DNA of 64,000 nt from Shinella sumterensis (GTDB lineage Bacteria > Pseudomonadota > Alphaproteobacteria > Rhizobiales > Rhizobiaceae), in the NCBI RefSeq assembly GCF_004514425.2, contig NZ_MYFN02000011.1, forward strand, positions 115,302 through 179,301, given 5' to 3'. Positions 57,500 to 64,000 of this stretch are shown in pieces. The first letter of the stretch is position 1. Every line of letters starts with the position of its first letter. The notes beneath the pieces were generated by a model. It worked only from the letters and a program-made list of their open reading frames with translations. It was not told the DNA's origin and searched no databases. The position numbers and the translations under genes were made by a program.

Positions 57500-57742
57500 A
57501 TGAGCAAGATCGAGATCAGATCACCCCTGCCGGGCACCTTCTACCGCGCGTCTTCGCCGGACGTGCCGCCGTTCAAGGCGGATGGCGACAGCGTTGCGGC
57601 GAGCGACGCGATCGGCCTGATCGAAGTCATGAAGACCTTCCAGGAGGTACCTGCCGGCGTCGATGGCAAGAACATCACCTTCCTCGTCGAGAACGAGGAG
57701 CCGGTCATGGCGGGCCAGGTCATCGCCGAGGTGGAGGCATGA
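57500..57742 (+). CDS. Biotin carboxyl carrier protein (small, free-standing)
   Basis: Predicted 80-aa biotinyl domain with the attachment Lys in IEVMKTFQEVPAG (near residue 43). The length is just the domain itself, without the N-terminal region of AccB. ATG at 57500 has GGAG six bases upstream. Its stop overlaps the next start by four bases, so carrier and carboxylase are coupled. In urea carboxylase the same domain is fused to the other parts; here it is a separate protein. Confidence 0.9.
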   Translation: MSKIEIRSPLPGTFYRASSPDVPPFKADGDSVAASDAIGLIEVMKTFQEVPAGVDGKNITFLVENEEPVMAGQVIAEVEA

Positions 57743-59124
57743 CCATCCGCTCGATCCTCGTTGCCAACCGCGGCGAGATCGCGGTGCGCATCATCAAGGC
57801 GGCGAAGGCGCTCGGCATCCGCACGGTACAGGTTCACAGCGCCGCCGACGCCGACATGCTCGCGGTGAAGCTCGCCGACGAAGCGATCGACATCGGATCG
57901 CCGGCGCCGAAGAAATCCTACCTGAACATCGAGGCCGTGGTGAATGCGGCCAAGGCCGCAGGCGTGGATGCCGTGCATCCGGGTTACGGTTTCCTGTCCG
58001 AAAACGCCGACTTTGCCGACGCCGTGGAAGCAGCAGGCCTCGTCTTTATCGGCCCGAAGGGCGATGCCATTCGCCTTCTGGGCGACAAGGTCGCCGCCCG
58101 CGCCGTTGCCGCCAAGGCCGGCGTTCCGACGGTGCCGGGCAGCGCAGGGCGCCTTGCCACGATCGAGGAAGCACGGGCCGTGGCGGCGAAGACCGGCTTC
58201 CCGATCATGATCAAGGCGGCCGCCGGCGGCGGCGGTCGCGGTATCCGCATCGCCGCCGATCTGGCGGATCTTGAACGGCATTTCCCCCAGGCCTCCGCCG
58301 AGGCGCTCGCCGCCTTCGGCGATGGTGGCCTCTACCTCGAAAAGGTCATCACCAAGGCCCGCCATGTCGAGGTGCAGATCCTCGGTGACGGCACGAACTT
58401 CGTTCATTGCTTCGAACGGGAATGCTCGTTGCAGCGCCGCCGCCAGAAGGTCTGGGAAGAAGCGCCGTCCTTCCTTCTTCCGGCCGAGGTGCGGGCCAAG
58501 CTGTGCGACAGTGCGGTCGCGCTGGCGCGCGAGGTTGCCTATCGCGGTGCCGGAACCGTCGAATATCTCTATGACGAAACGACGCGCGAATTCTACTTCA
58601 TCGAGGTCAACACGCGCATCCAGGTCGAGCATCCGGTGACGGAAATGATCACCGGCATCGATCTTGTGTCGGAGATGATCCGCGTGGCCGGCGGCGCACC
58701 CTTGTCGATCAGCCAGGCGGATGTCGAGGCATTCGGCCATGCCATCGAATGCAGGATCAACGCGGAAGACCCGGCCAAGGCTTTCATGCCGGCGCCGGGC
58801 ACGATTTCCCGCCTCGTCGTGCCCGAGGGCGAGGGGATCCGTTTCGATACGATGCTCTACGAGGGCTACACGATCCCGCCGTTCTACGACTCGCTCGTCG
58901 GCAAGCTCATCGTCTGGGCCGAAACGCGCGAAGCCTGCCTGGAGCGTCTGAGGCAGGCGCTGAGTGGCCTCGTCATCGAGGGCATTCCCACCACCATTCC
59001 CCTGCACCTGGCGCTTGCCAGCGATGCGAGCGTGGCGCGTGGCGCGTTCGATACCCGCTTCCTCGAACGATGGCTTGAAACGGAATTCGCCGCAAAGACC
59101 GGCGCGACGGCGGAGGTTGCCTGA
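57739..59124 (+). CDS. Biotin carboxylase (AccC-like)
   Basis: ATP-grasp enzyme of 461 aa that carboxylates biotin on the carrier. Residues about 1-110 are the N-terminal domain, then ATP-binding IKAAAGGGGRGIRI (near 155), ERECSLQRRRQKVWEEAPS and the catalytic EVNTRIQVEHPVTE near residue 295. It is the size of AccC. With the free carrier and AHS1/AHS2 proteins downstream, this probably makes a separate-subunit relative of urea carboxylase, not the fatty-acid enzyme. Confidence 0.9.
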   Translation: MTIRSILVANRGEIAVRIIKAAKALGIRTVQVHSAADADMLAVKLADEAIDIGSPAPKKSYLNIEAVVNAAKAAGVDAVHPGYGFLSENADFADAVEAAGLVFIGPKGDAIRLLGDKVAARAVAAKAGVPTVPGSAGRLATIEEARAVAAKTGFPIMIKAAAGGGGRGIRIAADLADLERHFPQASAEALAAFGDGGLYLEKVITKARHVEVQILGDGTNFVHCFERECSLQRRRQKVWEEAPSFLLPAEVRAKLCDSAVALAREVAYRGAGTVEYLYDETTREFYFIEVNTRIQVEHPVTEMITGIDLVSEMIRVAGGAPLSISQADVEAFGHAIECRINAEDPAKAFMPAPGTISRLVVPEGEGIRFDTMLYEGYTIPPFYDSLVGKLIVWAETREACLERLRQALSGLVIEGIPTTIPLHLALASDASVARGAFDTRFLERWLETEFAAKTGATAEVA

Positions 59125-59999
59125 TGACGACCAGATATTCATTCGGAGGCGACGAGCACCTGTTCGTCGAATGCAGCGAGGAAATGTCGCTTGAAGCCTT
59201 CTTCAAGAGCCTTTCCATGGCCAGGGGCGTGCGCGATAGCGGCATCAGGGGCGTAACGGAAATCTGCCCGGCCAACGCCTCGTTCCAGATCAAGTTCGAC
59301 CCTGACATCATCCATCCGGACGATGTCCTGAAGGAGGTCAAGGCCATCGAGGGCGCAGCCGCCAAGGCCGAGCCCGTGCTGAAGACCCGCATCGTCGAAA
59401 TCCCCGTCTTCTACAACGACCCGTGGACACACGAGACGCTGATGCGTTTTCGCGAGCGTCACCAGGACCCGACGGGAACCGACCTGGACTATGCGGCCCG
59501 CATCAATGGCTACGGCTCCGTCGACGATTTCGTCGGCGCCCATTCGGGCTCGCCGTGGTTCGTCTCCATGGTTGGCTTCGTCGCCGGCCTTCCCTTCATG
59601 TATCAGATGGTCGAGCGCCAGCGGCAGATACAGGTGCCGAAATATCTCAGGCCGCGCACGGATACGCCGCGGCTCACCGTCGGCCATGGCGGCTGCTTCG
59701 GCTGCATCTATTCGGTGCGCGGTGCAGGCGGCTACCAGATGTTCGGCATCACGCCCATGCCGATCTTCGATCCCACCCAGACGACCAGCTACCTGCGCGA
59801 TTTCATGGTGTTCTTCCGCCCCGGCGACATCGTGAAGTTCAAGCCGATTGACCGTGACGCCTATGACCAGGCGGTGGAGGATGTCGACAAGGGGCGGTTT
59901 GCCCCGCCGATCCGCGAGGTGACGTTCGACCTGCGCGACTACCAGAAGGATATCGACGGCACAAACGCCAAGCTGGAGGGCTTGCTCCATGGTCATTAA
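59124..59999 (+). CDS. pxpB: Oxoprolinase subunit PxpB / AHS1-domain protein
   Basis: Protein of 291 aa with the allophanate-hydrolase subunit 1 (KipI) domain: early YSFGGDEHLFVE, VEIPVFYND, SGSPWFVSMVGFVAGLPFM and GHGGCFGCIYSVRGAG. It is somewhat longer than typical PxpB (about 220 aa), with a C-terminal addition of about 60 residues. Start overlaps the carboxylase stop (TGATG). In urea carboxylase the AHS1 and AHS2 domains form the carboxyl-transferase part, so with PxpC it may transfer carbon dioxide from biotin. Confidence 0.88.
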   Translation: MTTRYSFGGDEHLFVECSEEMSLEAFFKSLSMARGVRDSGIRGVTEICPANASFQIKFDPDIIHPDDVLKEVKAIEGAAAKAEPVLKTRIVEIPVFYNDPWTHETLMRFRERHQDPTGTDLDYAARINGYGSVDDFVGAHSGSPWFVSMVGFVAGLPFMYQMVERQRQIQVPKYLRPRTDTPRLTVGHGGCFGCIYSVRGAGGYQMFGITPMPIFDPTQTTSYLRDFMVFFRPGDIVKFKPIDRDAYDQAVEDVDKGRFAPPIREVTFDLRDYQKDIDGTNAKLEGLLHGH

Positions 60000-60960
60000 G
60001 GTTCTTCACCACGGTCTCGCGACCACCGTTCAGGATCTCGGTCGTCCCGGCTACTTCCACCTCGGCATCCCCGTCGGCGGGGCAATGGACCGCTATGCCA
60101 TGCGCGCAGCCAACCTGCTCGTCGGCAATGACGAGGGCGCGGCGGGGCTTGAAGCCGTGTTCATCGGCCCGAAGCTCGAATTCACCGAGGACGCGCTTGT
60201 CGCCGTCACCGGCGCAGACATGCCGGCCAAGGTCGATGGCGTGGCTCAGCCTGGATGGACCGCCTTCAAGGTCAAGGCGGGGCAGACGCTGACCTTCGAT
60301 TTCCTGAAATCCGGCGCACGCATCTGCATCGCCATCTCGGGCGGCATCGATGTGCCTGAGGCGCTTGGAAGCCGTTCGACCTATCCGATCGGCGCGCTCG
60401 GCGGCTTCAAGGGTCGTCCGCTGGCTGCCGGCGACGAACTGCCGGTCGGCACGGGTCGTCTTGCGAGCGAGGGAAAGAGCGTTCCCGAAGCCATGCAACG
60501 AAAGCCCGGCATGCCGGCGGAACTGCGCGTTCTGCCCGGCCTCTACTGGCATCGCGTGACGGAGCAGTCGCAGGAGAACTTCTTCGCCGACGAATGGAAG
60601 GTCGCAAACGAGGCGGACCGAATGGGTTATCGTTTCAAGGGCGGCCGGAAGCTCGACTTCGTCGAGCGCGAACAGCCCTTCGGCGCCGGTTCGGACCCGT
60701 CCAACATCGTCGACAGCTGCTACCCCTATGGCTCGATCCAGGTCCCGGGCGGCACGGAGCCGATCATTCTGCATCGGGATGCCGTATCCGGCGGCGGCTA
60801 CTTCATGGTCGGCACGGTCATTTCCGCCGACATGGATCTGATCGGCCAGCTCCAGCCGCACACGCCGACGCGCTTCGTCAAGGTAACGATGGAAGAGGCA
60901 CTGGCGGCACGCGGCGAGCGCCGGACAGCGCTCGCCCGGCTGCGCGAAGCGCTGGCATAG
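59989..60960 (+). CDS. pxpC: Oxoprolinase subunit PxpC / AHS2-domain protein
   Basis: AHS2 (KipA) domain protein of 323 aa, usual length. LATTVQDLGRPGYFHLGIPV, GAMDRYAMRAANLLVGN and YPYGSIQVPGGTEPIILHRD are recognisable, as is GGYFMVGTVIS. It overlaps pxpB by 11 bases. It pairs with PxpB either in oxoproline hydrolysis or as carboxyltransferase for the biotin enzymes upstream. Confidence 0.9.
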   Translation: MVIKVLHHGLATTVQDLGRPGYFHLGIPVGGAMDRYAMRAANLLVGNDEGAAGLEAVFIGPKLEFTEDALVAVTGADMPAKVDGVAQPGWTAFKVKAGQTLTFDFLKSGARICIAISGGIDVPEALGSRSTYPIGALGGFKGRPLAAGDELPVGTGRLASEGKSVPEAMQRKPGMPAELRVLPGLYWHRVTEQSQENFFADEWKVANEADRMGYRFKGGRKLDFVEREQPFGAGSDPSNIVDSCYPYGSIQVPGGTEPIILHRDAVSGGGYFMVGTVISADMDLIGQLQPHTPTRFVKVTMEEALAARGERRTALARLREALA

Positions 60961-61005
60961 GAGAGAGTGATGCGCGCGGCCTCTGCACTCCCGACACGAC
61001 AAGGT

Positions 61006-61019
61006 CCGCCGCAAGGCGG
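61006..61019. terminator. Short hairpin between pxpC and GntR gene
   Basis: CCGCC and GGCGG with a GCAA tetraloop, immediately before the convergent GntR stop. The minus strand continues with a mixed CCTTGTCGT; weak as a terminator. Confidence 0.3.
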
Positions 61020-61020
61020 G

Positions 61021-62040
61021 TCAGTCGAGAACGGGCGTCAGGTAGGCCGCCGTTACGCCGGGCCCGGGGATGATCGCGACGATCTTCATCTGCGCGATGG
61101 TGCGGTTGAGCGAGGCTTCCAGATGGGTCGCCATCATGGAGACCGCCGATTCCGTCGCGCCGCGCAGCAGAAGCTCGGCCACCAGCCGCAGCTCGGTGAT
61201 GATCGCGGGATCGCCGGGCAGGCCGAGACGGCGCAGCAGCCGGTCGGTCGCCGTCACCGGCAGCAGATTGTTGCGCACGAGATCCCTCAGCCGCTCGTTG
61301 GGCGCAGCCAGAACGCAGCACTCGATGAACTCGGTCTGGATCGCCTCGCTGTCGCCGAGGCCGCCGGCGGCGCTATCCTCCGCGACCCGCAGGCGCTTCA
61401 GCAGCGCCTCCAGCCGCGCGCGGTTCACCGCGGGTGCGCCGAGGCGTATGGCCGGCGGTTCCAGCATGGTGCGAAGCACGAAATGATCCTTCACCGTCTG
61501 CGCGGTGAGCGGGCCGGCGATCCAGTGCGAACTCTGGTTCTTGCGCACGAGCCCGCGCTCGCGCAAGCGCGTGAGCACGTCGCGGACGACGGTGCGGCTG
61601 ACATTGAAATGGTTGGCGAGTTCCATCTCGACGATGCGATAGCGGCCGAAGACCACGCAGCCCGCGACGTCCGCCTCCACCGTATTGTAGATGCGCTCCC
61701 AGGACGAGCGGCTTTGCAATGCCTCGTCCGCATGGCGGGGCACGACGAGGCCAAGCGCCTTGATATCGGTGCGGATCGGCTCGATATCGCCGCCCGGCGG
61801 GCCCACCAGGAAGCCGCGGCCGGCGAAGCGATGGACCAGCCCGTCGGCCTCGAGCGTCTGAAGCGCACGCTGAACCGGCGCGCGCGACGTCTGGAGGATG
61901 TCGGCGATGGGGCCTTCGAGCAGCACGAGGCCGGGCGGCAGCGTTCCGGCCGATATGTTGCTGCGCAGCACCTCCTCGGCGATTTCATACCGCTTCTGGC
62001 TGCCTGTGGCGGCCTGCTCTTCCTTCATGGGTCCCGTCAT
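61021..62040 (-). CDS. GntR-family regulator with two winged-helix domains
   Basis: Regulator of 339 aa, about 100 longer than the usual FCD-type GntR protein. Two winged-helix domains are visible in tandem: residues about 16-80 (recognition TSRAPVQRALQTL) and about 112-175 (NVSRTVVRDVLTRL), then an FCD-like helical domain about 185-325. The extra frame upstream of 62040 is not supported. It diverges from a PotA-type ABC gene across 513 bases with two identical 13-base repeats, so it probably controls that transporter and its own gene. Confidence 0.85.
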   Translation of the reverse strand: MTGPMKEEQAATGSQKRYEIAEEVLRSNISAGTLPPGLVLLEGPIADILQTSRAPVQRALQTLEADGLVHRFAGRGFLVGPPGGDIEPIRTDIKALGLVVPRHADEALQSRSSWERIYNTVEADVAGCVVFGRYRIVEMELANHFNVSRTVVRDVLTRLRERGLVRKNQSSHWIAGPLTAQTVKDHFVLRTMLEPPAIRLGAPAVNRARLEALLKRLRVAEDSAAGGLGDSEAIQTEFIECCVLAAPNERLRDLVRNNLLPVTATDRLLRRLGLPGDPAIITELRLVAELLLRGATESAVSMMATHLEASLNRTIAQMKIVAIIPGPGVTAAYLTPVLD

Positions 62041-62553
62041 CGCTGGGTGTTCATAGCGGGCGCACTGTGCCGCATTCTCCGCCGGAAGAAAAGGATGACA
62101 TAAATGATTATTGAATACAAAGTTTGAAATTGGAGAATCCGTTGCGGCGGCGCAGTGCGGGCGAGGCAGATGCCGCATGACTGCCGGATTCTCCCTCCCG
62201 TTTTGTGAGTATTGTGCGCAACGGGCGTATTTCCGCCGCTGCGCGCAGCCGTAAAGGCTACGCAAACGCCGTCGTCCTGGCTTGCCGAGCGCGATTTTTC
62301 GGGCTCGATGCGGTCAAACGGAAAAATATAAAAAGTCTATTGAATACAAAAACCATTCATGGCATGGTTTTGAAATCAAGGCGCCCGCAAGAGGCTCCGT
62401 AAGTGGAACGAAGTGAAATGTTCAGGAATATCGCTGCGCCGCGCATCTGACGATGCGTGAACGATGGCTTTTGCTCCTTCGGATGCATCGCGCGTCCGGC
62501 GGCGTGCGGAGCTTTGCGCAAGGACATTCCCGGCTCAAACTGGTGGGAACAGA
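62041..62553. promoter_or_regulatory. Divergent spacer with 13-base repeats
   Basis: A 513-base gap with no credible gene; a short frame at 62464-62553 is only the 5' extension of the ATPase gene. TATTGAATACAAA occurs at 62109-62121, about 70 bases before the GntR start, and again at 62338-62350, about 205 bases before the ATPase start. The core TTG-AATA-CAA has dyad symmetry at its ends, as in FCD-regulator operators. The stretch 62310-62360 is unusually AT-rich. Confidence 0.55.
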
Positions 62554-63627
62554 GTGTCATCCGTCCTCCAACTGAAGAATGTGCACAAGGCCTTTTCGGG
62601 CGTTCCGGCACTGTCCGGTATCGACGCATCGCTTGCGAACGATACCTATGTCTCGCTGCTCGGCCCCAGCGGATCCGGCAAGACGACGCTGCTGCGCGTG
62701 ATCGCCGGCTTCGAACAGCCGGACAGCGGTGAAATCCTGTTCTCCGGCCGCCGCGTCGATGGTGTGCCGCCGCATGAACGCGGCATCGGCTTCGTCTTCC
62801 AGAATTTCGCGCTCTTTCCCCATCTGAGCGTCGCCGAAAACATCGCCTTCGGCCTGACAAACCGCGCCGTTGATCCGGTGACGGATGCAAAAGTCGTCGC
62901 CGGCCGGGTGCGCGACATCATCGGCCTTGTCGGGCTTTCGGGTCTGGAAGACCGCGCCACCACCCAGATTTCCGGCGGACAGAAGCAGCGCGTGGCGCTT
63001 GCGCGCACGCTCGTGACCGAACCGAGCATGGTTCTGCTCGACGAGCCGCTCGGTGCGCTCGATGCCAACCTGCGCATGCGCATGCGCGGCGAGCTTCGCA
63101 CCATCCGCGAGCGCTGCGGCGTGACCTTCCTGCATGTCACGGGCTCGGAGACCGAGGCGCTTGCGATGGGTGACACGGTGCTGGTGCTCGATGCGGGGCG
63201 CATCGCGCAATCGACGGATGCCGGCACGCTTTACACCCGTCCGGCCTCGGCCGACGTGGCGCGCTTCCTCAATTGCTACAACATCTTTCCCGGTGCGGTG
63301 TCCGGCGATGCTTTCGCCAGCCCCGTCGGCGCGCTCGCGCTGGGCGGCATCCGGCAGACGTCGGGCAAGCCGGCCTACGCCATCCGGTACGATCGCGTCG
63401 CGATCCGCCCCACGGACGCGGCGACCGCGGATGACGAGGTGCGCATCGAGGCGAGCTTCGTCGCCAGCGAATATTCGGGCGCTGCGATCAACTCCTTCTT
63501 CACGCTCGATGACGGTCGCGTCTTCGAGGTGGAGCAGCATCTGAGCCATGCCGCGCCTGCGGCCTATGAGGAGAAGGGCCGCTACGCCCTCGTGTGGAAG
63601 CGGGAGGATGCTCTTGTGTTCGTTTGA
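62554..63627 (+). CDS. PotA-like ABC transporter ATP-binding protein
   Basis: Cytoplasmic ATPase of 357 aa, the spermidine/putrescine (PotA) type. Walker A GPSGSGKTT (near residues 37-45), Q-loop FVFQNFALFPHLSV, signature ISGGQKQRVALARTL and Walker B MVLLDEPLGALDANL; a C-terminal TOBE domain begins near residue 275. The GTG at 62554 (VSSVLQLKNV) has GGGA upstream, and no ATG fits. Its partner permease follows after 45 bases. Cargo is unknown; the pxp/hyu genes nearby suggest a nitrogenous compound. Confidence 0.92.
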   Translation: MSSVLQLKNVHKAFSGVPALSGIDASLANDTYVSLLGPSGSGKTTLLRVIAGFEQPDSGEILFSGRRVDGVPPHERGIGFVFQNFALFPHLSVAENIAFGLTNRAVDPVTDAKVVAGRVRDIIGLVGLSGLEDRATTQISGGQKQRVALARTLVTEPSMVLLDEPLGALDANLRMRMRGELRTIRERCGVTFLHVTGSETEALAMGDTVLVLDAGRIAQSTDAGTLYTRPASADVARFLNCYNIFPGAVSGDAFASPVGALALGGIRQTSGKPAYAIRYDRVAIRPTDAATADDEVRIEASFVASEYSGAAINSFFTLDDGRVFEVEQHLSHAAPAAYEEKGRYALVWKREDALVFV

Positions 63628-63672
63628 GACCGCCATCGCCGGTCCTGCCCCCATCCACCCGGAGAATGAGAG

Positions 63673-64000
63673 ATGACGATGGCCGCCACAAGCCATGACA
63701 CGCCCGTCGAAACGGCGGAGCGTCCGACCCGCAAACAACCCGATCGCACCTTCTGGCTGCTGGCGCCTGGTGCGCTGTGGATGTTGCTCTTCCTGGTCGC
63801 GCCCATCCTGATGATGGTCTACGTTTCCTTCTGGACCCAGACCACGTTCAAGATCGAGCCGACGCTGACGCTGAAGAGCTGGGTCACCTTCTTCACGTCG
63901 GATACCTATCTCGGCGCGTTGTGGACCACGGTGCGCATCTGGCTCATCGTGCTCGTTTCCACGCTGCTCGTCGGCTATCCGGCGGCACTCTTCGTCGGGC
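63673..64000 (+). CDS. PotB-like ABC transporter permease, partial
   Basis: First 109 codons of a permease cut by the right edge. It begins MTMAATSHDTPVETAERPTR, then a first membrane helix (about residues 28-50, WLLAPGALWMLLFLVAPILM) and a second from about residue 86. FLVAPILMMVYVSF is typical of the PotB/PotC group. AATGAGAG lies just upstream. Same operon as the ATPase; the second permease and binding protein should lie beyond the window. Confidence 0.85.
   Translation, partial: MTMAATSHDTPVETAERPTRKQPDRTFWLLAPGALWMLLFLVAPILMMVYVSFWTQTTFKIEPTLTLKSWVTFFTSDTYLGALWTTVRIWLIVLVSTLLVGYPAALFVG

Overview
The window is GC-rich, densely packed alphaproteobacterial catabolic DNA, most like a chromid, megaplasmid or accessory chromosome region of the Rhizobiaceae (Rhizobium, Sinorhizobium, Agrobacterium or Shinella type). 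The signs are many solute-uptake operons each beside its own regulator, ATGA/TGATG gene overlaps, a urtABCDE operon, and short paired palindromic intergenic repeats (40.5 and 44.4 kb) that resemble the mosaic elements described in rhizobia. I found no rRNA, tRNA, CRISPR, insertion sequence, phage or replication genes.

Layout. (1) 1-4.7 kb, minus strand: a GntR/UTRA regulator, nanE, nanK and a sugar ABC transporter (binding protein, two permeases), an amino-sugar (ManNAc-type) uptake and catabolism operon with matching operator-like sites before the regulator and before nanE. (2) 4.9-14.1 kb: a DgoR-like regulator diverging from a sugar ABC importer, aldose 1-epimerase-like protein, GMC oxidoreductase, D-galactonate dehydratase and an SDR, probably an oxidative route for galactose or a related aldose. 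(3) 14.2-21.6 kb: an HMG-CoA-lyase-like enzyme diverging from a CoA-acylating aldehyde dehydrogenase, an iron alcohol dehydrogenase close to 4-hydroxybutyrate dehydrogenase, an FCD-type GntR regulator and a TRAP transporter. Two copies of the palindrome TGATGCATCA lie in the divergent promoter. The three enzymes could convert a hydroxy acid such as mevalonate through an aldehyde and an acyl-CoA to a cleavable hydroxyacyl-CoA.

(4) 21.6-30.5 kb: LysR regulator, an L-threonate-dehydrogenase-like enzyme, a second TRAP transporter that is an inverted paralogue of the first (DctM proteins identical at 363 of 419 positions by hand count), and a divergent operon with a split transketolase, an SDR and a TIM-barrel isomerase-like protein. 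A truncated dhaL remnant follows. (5) 30.5-39.7 kb, minus strand: a CUT2 ABC importer, an SDR, dhaK, dhaL, a fused SorC-regulator/DhaK protein and a second dhaL, a short-chain polyol or ketose kinase operon.

(6) 39.7-50.4 kb: urea transporter operon urtABCDE, diverging from a hybrid histidine kinase with an NCS1-type permease as its sensory module plus a cysteine-rich segment, and its LuxR-type response regulator. (7) 50.4-64 kb: AraC regulator, hyuB/hyuA (hydantoinase or oxoprolinase family), LysR regulator, then pxpA, biotin carrier, biotin carboxylase, pxpB and pxpC, a GntR-family regulator with two winged-helix domains, and the start of a PotAB-like ABC transporter that runs off the right edge. 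Regions 6 and 7 read as one sense, import and degrade district for ureido or cyclic-amide nitrogen compounds, with the substrate unknown.

Coding starts were chosen from Shine-Dalgarno spacing and known family N-termini, so many are internal to the longest open frame.
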